Positions 18,680 through 27,896 of a stretch of DNA of 64,000 bases are shown here, piece after piece. The notes beneath the pieces are model-generated. The model was given only the letters and a program-made list of their open reading frames with translations, did no database searches and was not told the origin of the DNA. Origin of the DNA: Ruegeria atlantica (lineage in GTDB: Bacteria > Pseudomonadota > Alphaproteobacteria > Rhodobacterales > Rhodobacteraceae). The DNA is taken from contig NZ_WQBE01000005.1 in the NCBI RefSeq assembly GCF_013032005.1, positions 124,001 to 188,000 of the forward strand. Reading direction: 5' to 3'. The stretch's first letter is position 1. The number at the start of each line of letters is the position of its first letter. The position numbers and the translations under genes are program-made.

Positions 18680-19417
18680 ATGGAAAACCTCGAAAACAAA
18701 GTGGTCCTTATCACCGGTGGTGGTACGGGAATTGGGAAAGCCACGGCATCTGCCTTTATTGCCAATGGGGCGAAGGTGGTTATTACCGGTCGCAGACAAT
18801 CCGTTCTTGAAGCAGCAACTCAGAAACTTGGGCCGCAAGCCTACGCCATTGTTGGGGATGTCAGCAAAAATGGCGAACCGGCCCGAATTATCGAGGAGAC
18901 CATCCGCAAATTTGGCCGGCTGGATGTTTTGGTCAACAATGCTGGAACAGGAAAGATGGGTCCACTGTCTGAAACCAGTGACCAGGATATCGAAAGCATT
19001 TACCGAACCAACGTGTTTGGACCGCTGGCTTTTGCCCGCGAGGCAACCCCCCATCTTGCCATCAGTAAGGGGGCAATCATCAATATTTCTTCGGTAGTCG
19101 CGCGCGGAATGATGCCTGGTGCTGCGGTTTACGCATCGTCAAAGGCAGCTGTGGACCACGCAACCAGACTCATTGCTGCGGAACTCGGTCCAATGGGCAT
19201 CCGGGTCAATGCGGTCGCACCCGGACTTACAGACACGGAAATAACGGCAGACGTAAAGTCAAATGAACAAATGCTAGGAATGATTATCGCTCAAACACCG
19301 ATGGGTCGCATCGGTGAACCTGAAGACATCGCAAACGCGGTTCTTTTGCTTGCCGATAACCGTGCCGGGTGGATCACAGGCCAGTCTGTACAAGCAGGTG
19401 GAGGGTTCCTGTTGTAA
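18680..19417 (+). CDS. short-chain dehydrogenase/reductase (SDR)
   Basis: A 245-residue classical SDR. The cofactor motif is TGGGTGIG (about residues 13-20), the structural motif is NNAG, the catalytic Ser is in INISSVVARG, the Tyr and Lys are in YASSKAA, and the C-terminal signature is GRIGEPEDIANAVLLL. The Arg after strand 2 (TGRRQ) suggests NADPH use. A RBS (CAGGAGAAGCAA) precedes the start. The substrate is unknown; the pairing with a quinone reductase suggests detoxification of reactive carbonyls or quinones. Confidence 0.9.
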   Translation: MENLENKVVLITGGGTGIGKATASAFIANGAKVVITGRRQSVLEAATQKLGPQAYAIVGDVSKNGEPARIIEETIRKFGRLDVLVNNAGTGKMGPLSETSDQDIESIYRTNVFGPLAFAREATPHLAISKGAIINISSVVARGMMPGAAVYASSKAAVDHATRLIAAELGPMGIRVNAVAPGLTDTEITADVKSNEQMLGMIIAQTPMGRIGEPEDIANAVLLLADNRAGWITGQSVQAGGGFLL

Positions 19418-19476
19418 GGCGACGAGCGTGATTTTGAACATCAAGCTTCAATAAATATCCGCAGAGGGTCAAAAGC

Positions 19477-19512
19477 GACCCGGCAACATCTTCGACATGA
19501 TGTTGTCGGGTC
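19477..19512. terminator. strong hairpin downstream of the SDR gene
   Basis: A 14-base stem (GACCCGGCAACATC / GATGTTGTCGGGTC, one G-T pair) with an 8-base loop lies 60 bases after the SDR stop. No long T run follows on either strand, so it may be a terminator acting weakly or an mRNA-protecting hairpin. The remaining bases to 19842 show no gene. Confidence 0.5.
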
Positions 19513-19842
19513 TTCAATGATTACAGCATGAGATTTCTTGCCGAACCAAACGATTTGCTGAGTTAAACCGTCGGGATCAATATTGCGCTGTTGAAGCAAC
19601 GAAAACCGCAAAGACTGACCCACTTGAATTAGCCTTTGTAGGAAAATGTACGAACTCTGCGTTTAGCGCCTCTTCAAGCGTTAAGCAGCATCTGGAAGAC
19701 TGGGGCTCAGACCAGCTCAATGCACCCGCAGTGTTTCCCGAAGAACAAGCAATCGGACAACGGCCATTCAAACCAACTGTAAAGTTCAGGTGTCAGCGCA
19801 GTGCTGATGTCTGGGCCTGGCGGGAGGATTGGAGGGCCCAAC

Positions 19843-20045
19843 ATGCCAAGAATTCAACTTCCCGCTGTCACCCCTAAACGAAGAGCCTGGAACAAGGGCC
19901 GGTTCATTGGCCAGAAACGACCGCTGTTGCCGAAACAGGTCTGGGCGATCCGAGCGCGGCTCGAATTGGCGGGCAACCTGCGCGATCTTACATTGTTCAA
20001 CGTGGCGATTGATAGCAAGCTTCGCGGATGCGACTTGGTGAAACT
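19843..20045 (+). pseudogene. N-terminal relic of a site-specific integrase
   Basis: MPRIQLPAVTPKRRAWNKGR is followed by GQKRPLLPKQVWAIRARLEL and LTLFNVAIDSKLRGCDLVKL, a widespread tyrosine-recombinase N-terminus. The similarity ends abruptly at about 20045, where an adenylate cyclase domain begins in another frame, so the catalytic R-H-R-Y domain is missing. It is the better preserved of two such relics in this window. Confidence 0.8.
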
Positions 20046-20594
20046 GGGTTTACCACCATGTGCGAGAGCGACGCCCCCGGCGATGTCGTTGATTTCTTGC
20101 GCGGGTATCATGACAGGTTGGGCAAGGCAGTTTTCGAGAACGAAGGCACACTGGACAAATATCTGGGCGACGGGTTGATGGGGACCTTCGGGACACCAGA
20201 GCCCAGTGAGAACGACGCCAGTAACGCACTTCAATGCGCCTTTGACATGCTTGAGGTATTGAGCATCTGGAATCGTGACAGGAATGCTGAAGGGCTTCCT
20301 CCGGTACGCATCGGAATTGGCATCCACTTCGGTCCTGTAATTTCTGGTGACATCGGAAACCGGCGCCGTCTTGAATACAGTGTCATCGGCGATACCGTGA
20401 ACGTTGCAAGCAGGCTGGAGTAGTTGTCGCGGAACCTAAAATCTTCTTTGGTGGTTAGCGATTTGTTGATCGAGGCAATAAGTCCGACGGACAAGGCTGG
20501 GCAATCCTTAGTTAAGAGGTTGGTATCCGCCGGAGTGCAAGATTTGAGGGGACGACGCGCAAAGATCGGCGTTTGGATCTACCCGCTGAAATAG
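20046..20594 (+). pseudogene. adenylate/guanylate cyclase catalytic domain, truncated, with nonsense codon
   Basis: From GFTTMCE onward the frame encodes a class III cyclase domain: FLRGYHDRLGKAVFENEGTL, DKYLGDGLMGTFGTP (metal-binding Asp and the LGDG loop), IGIGIHFGPVISGDIGNRRR, LEYSVIGDTVNVASRLE. The 5' half of the gene is lost at the junction with the integrase relic. A TAG at 20421-20423 replaces an expected Glu codon, and the same frame then continues with LVVSDLLIEAI and VQDLRGRRAKIGVWIYPL to a TAG at 20592-20594. The gene is therefore inactivated at least twice. Confidence 0.85.
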
Positions 20595-20793
20595 TAAGTG
20601 TTTGCACATGGCTTTGCCATTCCCCCGAATTCAACTTTCGCAGTCCATTCGGTCGGACCCGCTCATTGAGCCGGTCGACGCCATCCATTTCCATATGGTC
20701 ATGCAGCGTGTGACGATCGTAAAACAACTCGGGTCTGGAAAATCGACTCATCCACAACGCTTAATCGACGTGCGGCACTTACCAGAAACCGGT

Positions 20794-21201
20794 TCAGCGG
20801 ATCACGTGGACAGAACAATTGGCGTGGTGAACGACCCGGTTTGCAGTTGACCCAATAAAAATGTTCTCGATCCCCGGCTTGTGTGAGGCCAGCACTATGC
20901 AATCGATGTCATTTTCATTTGCGAAGTCAACGATCGCGCGGCCAGCACTCCCCGAGACAAGGTGCGGTTTCGCACCCGATAGCTCCGCAGCATTCCGATG
21001 TAAGCTTTCCTGAAGTTCTTTTCGCGTATTTGCCAGAACTTCCTCGGGTATCTGAGATGCCACATATGCAGGGATCGGTTCCTGCACATGAAGCACTGTG
21101 AATTCCGCATCGGCATTCGCCAGCAAACGAGCAGCTTCAAATGAGGCCTGTGTATCGTGATCTTTGTCCAGTGCGACTGGTACCAGAATGTTTTTATACA
21201 T
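20794..21201 (-). CDS. universal stress protein, UspF/G-like
   Basis: A 135-residue single-domain Usp. It opens with MYKNILVPVALDKDHDTQAS and ends in IDCIVLASHKPGIENIFIGS, TANRVVHHANCSVHVIR. The SHKPG segment replaces the first glycines of the ATP-binding G-2x-G-9x-G motif, as in UspF/UspG-type proteins. It lies 60 bases downstream of the phasin-like gene on the same strand, so it is probably driven by the FNR-type site at 21771. Confidence 0.9.
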   Translation of the reverse strand: MYKNILVPVALDKDHDTQASFEAARLLANADAEFTVLHVQEPIPAYVASQIPEEVLANTRKELQESLHRNAAELSGAKPHLVSGSAGRAIVDFANENDIDCIVLASHKPGIENIFIGSTANRVVHHANCSVHVIR

Positions 21202-21261
21202 ATGAGCTACCTTCCATTGCTCCAGCTGCGATCGTTCCGACCTCTGCGGTGATACGGCTCT

Positions 21262-21711
21262 CTATACCGGATCGGATTTCGGAGATTTACCCGCCTTCTT
21301 AGCTGTGCTTGCAACATCATCCATTGTCTTTTCCACAGCTTCGACTTCGGTTTCCGCTGCATATGCTGCACATCGGGCAACTGTTTCGAACCATTCCTGA
21401 GCGTCAGCCACAAGGCGTTCGGCTGAATGCTTCTGCCACTCTGCTATGGATTGCAGCGCTTTCGCCGGATCAGTCGGGTCTGCAGCAGACGCCGAGCGCG
21501 CAGCTTCCAGCGCGGTTCGCACAGCCTCGTGACGCCTCTCAAACCAATGTTGAGCAAAGGCCTCTGCCTCTTTCAGTGACTTCTCCTGCGTGTCCCAAAA
21601 TTGCTCAAGCTGAGCGCCCAGAAACGGATTGGCTGTAGTAGTCGGCTGCATCTGCTTGAAAATATCTACAAGTGCGTTGGAGTAACTTGATTTTGGCTTC
21701 TCTTCAGGCAT
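21262..21711 (-). CDS. phasin-like protein
   Basis: A 149-residue mostly helical protein with heptad-like patterns: FLGAQLEQFWDTQEKSLKEA, ALQSIAEWQKHSAERLVADA and EAVEKTMDDVAST, resembling phasin-family proteins that coat polyhydroxyalkanoate granules. No polyhydroxyalkanoate synthase is nearby, so a stress role is also possible. An FNR-like box is centred about 66 bases above the start. Confidence 0.7.
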   Translation of the reverse strand: MPEEKPKSSYSNALVDIFKQMQPTTTANPFLGAQLEQFWDTQEKSLKEAEAFAQHWFERRHEAVRTALEAARSASAADPTDPAKALQSIAEWQKHSAERLVADAQEWFETVARCAAYAAETEVEAVEKTMDDVASTAKKAGKSPKSDPV

Positions 21712-21770
21712 CGGAGATTCCTCCTCATCTCTAAATGCTGAATATTAACTGAGATCGTGGAAACTTGCCT

Positions 21771-21784
21771 TAATGTAAATCAAC
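21771..21784 (-). promoter_or_regulatory. FNR-type box upstream of the phasin-Usp pair
   Basis: TTAATGTAAATCAA differs from TTGAT-N4-ATCAA at one position. It lies 60-73 bases above the phasin start, a spacing repeated for other boxes in this block. Confidence 0.55.
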
Positions 21785-21842
21785 CACCGCCGGCAAACGT
21801 GGTAGTGGTGTCCTGCAATCCAAGGGTGGACTTTGTGCCAAC

Positions 21843-22250
21843 CTATTCGGTCTGTATAGCCTCAAGATACGCAATCACATTCGCCAACGGCACACCTGCG
21901 AACATCGGTTGGCCGTCAGGCATCGTCAGCGCAACTTTTTGATCCGAATCCAAAGCTGGTCCAAAAATGGGCATTTCTCCACCATGCGCGAGCAATGGTG
22001 CGCGACCATCAATTTGACGCGCCACCGCCTCAATCGGAAAAACACCGTCGTTTTGGGCCGCGAGCCTCGTCAGATCAGGTGTCCTTATCGCCAGCATCTC
22101 CGCCATTGGACCATCTCCTGTGGCCTCGAATCCATGGCATTGCCAACAATAAGTTCTGTAGAGATCGTGCCCATTTTGAAGGTCAATATCCTGCGCCAGT
22201 GCAGCACTTGCAGCAAATATTGACAAAAGAAGTCCGCGACAAACTAGCAT
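21843..22250 (-). CDS. secreted mono-heme cytochrome c
   Basis: A 135-residue protein with a Sec signal (MLVCRGLLLSIFAASAALAQ), one heme-binding CWQCH at about residue 37, and a likely Met ligand in HGGEMPIFG. The ATG at 22250 is preceded by GGAGGAACAG, so the longer frame to 22313 is not used. It is a small class I cytochrome of the periplasm. No oxidase or reductase gene is adjacent, so its partner is unknown. Confidence 0.85.
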   Translation of the reverse strand: MLVCRGLLLSIFAASAALAQDIDLQNGHDLYRTYCWQCHGFEATGDGPMAEMLAIRTPDLTRLAAQNDGVFPIEAVARQIDGRAPLLAHGGEMPIFGPALDSDQKVALTMPDGQPMFAGVPLANVIAYLEAIQTE

Positions 22251-22416
22251 CTGTTCCTCCTCCGAGATCAGCATTTCGAGTTGAAAATACGCGATATCGA
22301 ATGAATGCTTCATTGATCTCGCTCATATTCAACCTTTGAGTACCAGCTGGGAAAAACCATCACGAAACGACGGTCGCAGCATTCGGATCTGCCTCTCTGA
22401 TCAGTCTTAGCGCCTG

Positions 22417-22430
22417 ATGATATAGATCAA
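22417..22430. promoter_or_regulatory. FNR-like box between cytochrome c and APC permease genes
   Basis: ATGATATAGATCAA differs from TTGAT-N4-ATCAA at one position. It lies 146 bases above the permease start and 166 above the cytochrome start. Those distances are longer than for the other boxes, so which gene it serves is open. The rest of 22251-22576 shows no gene. Confidence 0.4.
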
Positions 22431-22576
22431 TGCCAAATAAAGAATTACATATCAAAGTATGAATGTTTCAGAAGAAGCTCGGTATGAGCGGCGATGAGCC
22501 CTTGGTTTATCATCGGGGTGCTTGTTTGCGGCACAGCTTCGGTAACCCGGCAATTGCCCATCAAGGAGTGAGGTGA

Positions 22577-23797
22577 ATGCATACAGTTGATCCACCGTCC
22601 CCTAAACTCCGACGTTCTCTCACCACCCCGTTGCTTACATTATATGGGCTCGGTGTTACCGTCGGTGCGGGAATTTATGTGCTCGTCGGCGCAACCGCCG
22701 AGGCCGCGGGCCCTTATGCTGCAGTTTCGTTTCTTGTTGCAGCGCTCGTCGTTTCGCTGACGGCTTTGTCGTACGCCGAACTCGCGACACGCTATCCCGT
22801 AAGCGCGGGTGAAGCGGCATACGTTGAAGCGGGATTTCAAAGGGGCTGGATGGCGGTTCTAATCGGTCTTGCCGTTGCTGCGTCTGGGATTATTTCAGCC
22901 TCCGCTGTTGCGATTGGGGCGGCCTCATACCTTCACACCCTGACGGGGCTTGGCACCGCATTGCTTACGATCGGCGTTGTGTCGGTCATGGGGCTGATTG
23001 CAATCTGGGGCATTACACAATCGGTATTTGTGGCAGCCGTGATCACGGTCATCGAGATCGCGGGGCTTCTTTTTGTAATTGGCTGGGGCATGTCTGTGCA
23101 GGAACCGCAAGGCCATGAAATTAGTGAGATGATTCCGGGGCTCGAGCTCAGTACCTGGCGCGGTATTATGGCGGCATCTCTGCTGGCTTTTTTTGCCTTT
23201 GTCGGCTTTGAGGACATGGCAAACGTCGCGGAAGAGGTAAAAGACCCAACCCACACAATTCCAAAGGCTATCCTTTTGACGCTCGTTCTGGCTACGGGTT
23301 TGTATCTAGCGACCTCGATCACGGTCCTGCTCGTTGTTCCTATCGATACCTTGTCGACCTCGGCCGCCCCACTCACGCTGGTTTTCTTCGACGCACCCGA
23401 AGTAATCAAACAAGGGTTCGCCGCAGTCGCGGTCGTTGCAACAGTCAATGGCGTCTTGATCCAGATGATTATGGCGTCGCGGGTGATCTATGGTCTTGCC
23501 GACCGGGATCATCTTCCGAAAATACTGGCGACTGTCCCGCAGGTTACCCAAACACCGGTCGTCGCAACCCTGTTGGTAGTTGCGATAATTCTTCTGCTGA
23601 CGCAAACTTTGCCAATCGGCATACTAGCGGAACGCACATCCCAGATCGTTTTGGGAGTGTTTGTTTTGGTCAACATCTCGCTGATATTGCTGAAGTCCCG
23701 GCCAGGGACAACTCGGGAACATTTCCGCGTACCTCTTGTTGTACCAATCCTTGGGGTGCTGACCAGCGCTCTGCTTTTTGGTGCCGGATTTCTCTGA
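22577..23797 (+). CDS. APC-superfamily amino acid permease
   Basis: A 406-residue membrane transporter with about 11-12 helices. TLYGLGVTVGAGIYVLVGAT is the hallmark GxG(I/V)GAGIY segment of APC helix 1, and FFAFVGFEDMANVAEEVKDP, then HTIPKAILL, is the conserved helix 6-7 loop. It looks slightly short at the C-terminus compared with 430-480 residues for many relatives. The BT1-like transporter gene follows after 48 bases on the same strand. Confidence 0.88.
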   Translation: MHTVDPPSPKLRRSLTTPLLTLYGLGVTVGAGIYVLVGATAEAAGPYAAVSFLVAALVVSLTALSYAELATRYPVSAGEAAYVEAGFQRGWMAVLIGLAVAASGIISASAVAIGAASYLHTLTGLGTALLTIGVVSVMGLIAIWGITQSVFVAAVITVIEIAGLLFVIGWGMSVQEPQGHEISEMIPGLELSTWRGIMAASLLAFFAFVGFEDMANVAEEVKDPTHTIPKAILLTLVLATGLYLATSITVLLVVPIDTLSTSAAPLTLVFFDAPEVIKQGFAAVAVVATVNGVLIQMIMASRVIYGLADRDHLPKILATVPQVTQTPVVATLLVVAIILLLTQTLPIGILAERTSQIVLGVFVLVNISLILLKSRPGTTREHFRVPLVVPILGVLTSALLFGAGFL

Positions 23798-23845
23798 GAG
23801 GAAAACCGACAGCACAGGGTCACCAGAACGGGGTCCGACTGACGC

Positions 23846-25462
23846 ATGAACACTGACCGATCAACATTTGGAAGGCGGATTTCAGGCTGGTGGCACCGGA
23901 CTTTCGTCGATCTGATCGCGCAATTGCAATGGTCTTACCTGCCACCATTGATGGTTTACTTTGCGGCTGGGGTTTCGGGGCTAACATCCGTCGTCGGCGC
24001 GTTTTTTCTTAAGGACTATCTGAATTTATCCGCAGCTTTTGTTGCGGGATTGGCATTCTGGGCCGGGTTGCCATGGATTCTAAAAATGCCGCTGGGTCAT
24101 CTGGTTGACCTGTTCTGGCGCTGGAAATCCCTACTGATTGCCGTTGGCGCATCCTTTATCACGGCGTCATTGCTCATCATGTACAGGCTTGTGGCTGCGC
24201 CTGACCAAATGGCCGGCATTATGCCACTTGAGGATTGGTACGTCGTTGCCTTGATGTTGGCTCCTTCAGGTTATGCCATTCAGGATGTCGTTGCTGACGC
24301 CATGACAGTCGAAGCAGTGCCGCAATCGGACCGAGACGGACGCGCGTTTATTCAGGACGAAGTTCGTGCCCGGCACACCACCATGCAGACCCTCGGCAGG
24401 ATTGCGATCATATCCGGGTTTGCAGGGGTCGCCGCGGTTAACATCTGGATTTTTTCGGGGGCGGAAAATCTGGAACAAGCCGATCGTTTGGTTCTCTACG
24501 GTCGGGTCTATCTCATTGCCCTGGCTATCCCACTATTGTCTGTCAGTGGAGTGGTTCTTCACGCTCTGATACAGCGTCGCCTCGTTCGTCGAGGACACCT
24601 TCTGCACAGACCAGATCAAACCACCGAAGTCAGGTGGCCGATCCTGCTGGGCGGACTTGCGTTTGTTGTTCTCAGCATAGTGTTGGGAACCGCAAATTTT
24701 GCCTTCGCGCAAGAGACCGTTTTTGCGGTGTCGCTCACGGTCATTCTCTACCTCATGTCGCGTTTGCTGAGAGAGCTAGAGTCGAAACAGGCCAAAGTTC
24801 TGATCGGGACAGCAACTATCATTTTCGTTTTTCGAGCAGTTCCCTTGCCAGGACCGGGCCTGACCTGGTTCGAGATCGACGAGCTTGGGTTTGACGAACA
24901 GTTCCTGGCCATTCTAGCGCTTCTGACCTCACTACTTGCTTTGCTTGGCCTGATTATCCTCAGGCCGTTTATGGCAAGTCGTTCGATTGCGCAGGTTGTA
25001 GTGTTACTCACGATTGCAGCCGGAGTGCTGTCCCTGCCAAACCTTGCCTTGTACTACGGGGTGCATGAATGGACGGCCGCGCGCACAGGTGGGGTCGTGG
25101 ATGCAAGGTTTATCGCCATTCTTGACACAGCCGTTGAGTCACCGCTGGGTCAGATCGCGATGGTCCCAATGTTGGCTTGGATCGCGCGCAACGCCCCAAC
25201 ACATCTGAAGGCTACCTTTTTTGCGGTCATGGCTTCGTTCACCAACATGGCATTGTCAGCAAGCAGTCTCGGTACAAAATACCTGAATCAGATCTTTACC
25301 GTTACCCGCGCGGTTACCGATCCCAGAACGGGTACCGTTGCCTCCGTCGCTGACTATAGCCACTTGGGGAACTTGCTGATTACCGTGGGCTTGATCTCTG
25401 TCATCATCCCACTGGCTGTGGTTTTTCTGGTGCAAAACTCGCCTTATCAGACGCGCGATTGA
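23846..25462 (+). CDS. MFS-related transporter, BT1 (folate/biopterin) family-like
   Basis: A 538-residue membrane protein with about 12 helices. FVAGLAFWAGLPWILKMPLG, then HLVDLFWRWK, and GYAIQDVVADAMTVEAVP match the BT1/folate-biopterin transporter pattern. The C-terminal LGQIAMVPMLAWIARNAPTH, then LKATFFAVMASFTNMALS, is the second conserved site. The substrate is not clear in bacteria. It ends 9 bases before the stop of the convergent protease gene. Confidence 0.75.
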   Translation: MNTDRSTFGRRISGWWHRTFVDLIAQLQWSYLPPLMVYFAAGVSGLTSVVGAFFLKDYLNLSAAFVAGLAFWAGLPWILKMPLGHLVDLFWRWKSLLIAVGASFITASLLIMYRLVAAPDQMAGIMPLEDWYVVALMLAPSGYAIQDVVADAMTVEAVPQSDRDGRAFIQDEVRARHTTMQTLGRIAIISGFAGVAAVNIWIFSGAENLEQADRLVLYGRVYLIALAIPLLSVSGVVLHALIQRRLVRRGHLLHRPDQTTEVRWPILLGGLAFVVLSIVLGTANFAFAQETVFAVSLTVILYLMSRLLRELESKQAKVLIGTATIIFVFRAVPLPGPGLTWFEIDELGFDEQFLAILALLTSLLALLGLIILRPFMASRSIAQVVVLLTIAAGVLSLPNLALYYGVHEWTAARTGGVVDARFIAILDTAVESPLGQIAMVPMLAWIARNAPTHLKATFFAVMASFTNMALSASSLGTKYLNQIFTVTRAVTDPRTGTVASVADYSHLGNLLITVGLISVIIPLAVVFLVQNSPYQTRD

Positions 25463-25471
25463 ATATGCGGA

Positions 25472-27046
25472 TCAATCGCTTTCATCGAGAAGTATCTTGA
25501 GGTGTGACACCGGAACGCCAATATTCGAGCCGCCAAATTCGGGTAAGATCGCGGCATTGATAGCAACCACCTCGCCGTTTCGGTTAAGGGCAGGTCCGCC
25601 GCTTCCGCCGGTTGTGGTTTCAGCATCATAAACGACTGCACCGGGACTGGTCTGGGCGACGATCCCCCGGCTGGCCAGAGGCCTGATCTTGTTCTGCTCT
25701 GAAAGGTGTTTTGCAATAGTCCAGAAATCGACAGCGCCGTCTCTCTCAAGCGTTTTCAGAAAATCCGGCCCAGCCTGCACAATCAAGGCCTTAAGGCCAG
25801 TCGGAAATCCAAGCAAGAAAACTTCTTCACCTGCTCGCGTCGGGTGAGGTGCCAGTGAGAGTCCAAGCCCTTGAACACGGTTCGCATCAACGGACAGAAG
25901 CGCCAGATCGGCCGTTTTGCTTGCCCTAAGCAATACCGCTTCCATTGGCTTGGATTGTTCTGGAAGATAAGCCAGCAGGCTAAGTATCTCGGCTTCAAGC
26001 CCTGCTGCCTTCAGGGCCTGCGCCCGATCCCCGGTCGTCCAGGGCAAGGCGACATGACGGTTGGTCACCAAAAGAGAGGTGTCCTGCAATAGAAACCCGG
26101 TTCCGGTGAACTGAAATTCTGCCGGCGCGCCTTCCGCATCTGGCTCAATCCATGGTTTTCCGAATGGAGTTTTTAGTTTCTCCCCGTCCGGGCCAAGCAC
26201 ATGCCGCAGCAATTTGCCGCTTTCGGTCTGTCGCAATCCGTAAGCACCCTGGATAAAGGCAATAGATCGCGTCGAGGCTGTGATAACTCGCCTTGACGCA
26301 CCAGCGCGTTCTTCCAAAGTGCCAAGGCGCTGCTCGGTGGAAATCACCTGGTTGTCAAACGCTTCTCTGAGCGCGACCAGATCATCCGCCGTCAGTGCAT
26401 CTTCTCGCGTTTGCGTAAGCATGACAGCAACCGCCTCGATCTTGAGAGACTCCTGTTTAAGGCTGTCCGCCAGCTTCCGGTCGTTCTGAAAAAGCAAATA
26501 ACCAAAGGCAAAGATCAGAAGAAGCACACCGATAACGGTAACCCTGAACAAAACCGTGGTTTGTGATGTCAGCCGACGCCCGCCTTCGCGCAGCGCACCG
26601 GACATTTTTCTGGCAAAGGGTCGTCGGCTGGAGCGCGCATACACATATGCGTCACTTATTATGTCTTCGACCGTGTGATGTGCAGGGAATGAGTGGTCAC
26701 ACACCCTGTAGCGTGACATGGGCCCCTCTGCACCGAACTCAATCATGTCGCCATGCCCAAGAACTGCCGAAGCAGTTTTTTGACCATTGACCCAGATATC
26801 CCGGCCAGGCAAAGCGTTTAGCGCGTAACCGCCTTGCGACCACTGAATGGTTGCCACGTCTTCGTCATGCGGGGGCAAATCCTCTTTCCGCCTGAACTTC
26901 AGGATACGATCAGGACCCACCGAAGCAACCAAAGCGTTGCCGACAAGCCAGGTAACGGTTCCGCGGGACGGCCCCGTCAAGCTCTCCAGAAATGCACGGA
27001 CATCGCCCGTTTCACTTTCCACATCGCTTTTGTCCGGCGTCCGCAT
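25472..27046 (-). CDS. membrane-anchored FHA-like / trypsin-like serine protease
   Basis: A 524-residue protein. Residues 1-120 form an FHA-like domain (RILKFRRKEDLPPHDEDVAT, IWVNGQKTASAVLGHGDMIE); residues 165-186 are one membrane helix; about 190-270 is a coiled coil; and the last 220 residues are a trypsin-like protease with His in VTNRHVALP, Asp in ADLALLSVD and Ser in TTGGSGGPALNRNG. No PDZ domain is seen. The order places FHA in the cytosol and the protease in the periplasm, a layout suited to signalling across the membrane. The function is inferred. Confidence 0.85.
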   Translation of the reverse strand: MRTPDKSDVESETGDVRAFLESLTGPSRGTVTWLVGNALVASVGPDRILKFRRKEDLPPHDEDVATIQWSQGGYALNALPGRDIWVNGQKTASAVLGHGDMIEFGAEGPMSRYRVCDHSFPAHHTVEDIISDAYVYARSSRRPFARKMSGALREGGRRLTSQTTVLFRVTVIGVLLLIFAFGYLLFQNDRKLADSLKQESLKIEAVAVMLTQTREDALTADDLVALREAFDNQVISTEQRLGTLEERAGASRRVITASTRSIAFIQGAYGLRQTESGKLLRHVLGPDGEKLKTPFGKPWIEPDAEGAPAEFQFTGTGFLLQDTSLLVTNRHVALPWTTGDRAQALKAAGLEAEILSLLAYLPEQSKPMEAVLLRASKTADLALLSVDANRVQGLGLSLAPHPTRAGEEVFLLGFPTGLKALIVQAGPDFLKTLERDGAVDFWTIAKHLSEQNKIRPLASRGIVAQTSPGAVVYDAETTTGGSGGPALNRNGEVVAINAAILPEFGGSNIGVPVSHLKILLDESD

Positions 27047-27196
27047 TGTCCATCTCAGTTCTCTAACCCTATTGGCACATTATCATGCGCAGCGGTGAAA
27101 CCGCTATGGTGGGCAATAATGTGCTCGTTTTAAGAACACCAAGGGTCCGCGCATGCTGCCCGGACCATGATGGTTGCGCGTGCGCCTCTATTGCTC

Positions 27197-27700
27197 CTAT
27201 TTCGATGAGACCTTGATCTTCCGGCTGGGATCCTGAGGTTCGGTTTTCGGCATCGTGACGTGCAGGACACCTTTGTCGAACGCAGCGGAAATCTCCTCGA
27301 TATCGACTGCATCAGGCAGCGTCATTGTCCGAGTGAAACTGCCATAGCTTCTCTCGCTAACGCGCAGATCGCCTGTGTCATCATGCGTAACATTCTTCTG
27401 GCCCCGCAGCGTCAATCTACGGTCTTTGATTTCGACTTCGACGTCGTCTTCTTCGAGACCCGGCAATTCAGCCGTGAGAACGATCGCTGTATCCGTTTCG
27501 TGGATGTCAATCGCCGGCGAAATCGCACCTGTCATGTCCAACGACGGGAAGCCCGTGCGTTGCGCGGCTGTTTCCAGCGGCAGGAATGGCGCTGCGCCCC
27601 CGAAAAAGCGCGACATCATGGATTCCATTTCGCGTCGAAAATTATCAGAGAGCGGATGTGTTCCAGCAAACAGTTGCGGGGTATTTTTGTCTTCAAGCAT
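27197..27700 (-). CDS. small heat shock protein Hsp20
   Basis: A 167-residue alpha-crystallin-type chaperone. The core runs from about residue 58: SPAIDIHETDTAIVLTAELP, VEIKDRRLTLRGQK, and the late motif AAFDKGVLHVTMPKTE. The N-terminal arm (FRREMESMMSRFFGG) is usual for class A proteins. It holds unfolded proteins for later refolding. An FNR-type box 70 bases above the start suggests induction by low oxygen. Confidence 0.95.
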   Translation of the reverse strand: MLEDKNTPQLFAGTHPLSDNFRREMESMMSRFFGGAAPFLPLETAAQRTGFPSLDMTGAISPAIDIHETDTAIVLTAELPGLEEDDVEVEIKDRRLTLRGQKNVTHDDTGDLRVSERSYGSFTRTMTLPDAVDIEEISAAFDKGVLHVTMPKTEPQDPSRKIKVSSK

Positions 27701-27769
27701 TTTCTGATCCTCCTCCTTTGGTGCGATTGGGGGGAGGCGGTATTATTGCAAAAAACGCGTATAATTACC

Positions 27770-27783
27770 TTGATCTTGCGCAA
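27770..27783 (-). promoter_or_regulatory. FNR/FixK-type box upstream of hsp20
   Basis: TTGATCTTGCGCAA fits the relaxed FNR/FixK form TTG-N8-CAA with a full left half-site. It is 70-83 bases above the hsp20 start. The surrounding 27701-27896 contains no gene. Confidence 0.5.
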
Positions 27784-27896
27784 GCAAGCGTCCTCGGTAT
27801 CGCGCCAAAAGGACAACCCGGCCGTATCAGTATTCCGAATGAAACAAGGCGCATTACCGGTCATACGTCCAGGCCAAGGGGTAAACTGATCTGACT

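Noticed and set aside
22280..22345. TTGATCTCGC...TTCAA as a further FNR box above the cytochrome gene
   Set aside because: The half-sites are too far apart (more than ten bases between TTGAT and the TCAA half).
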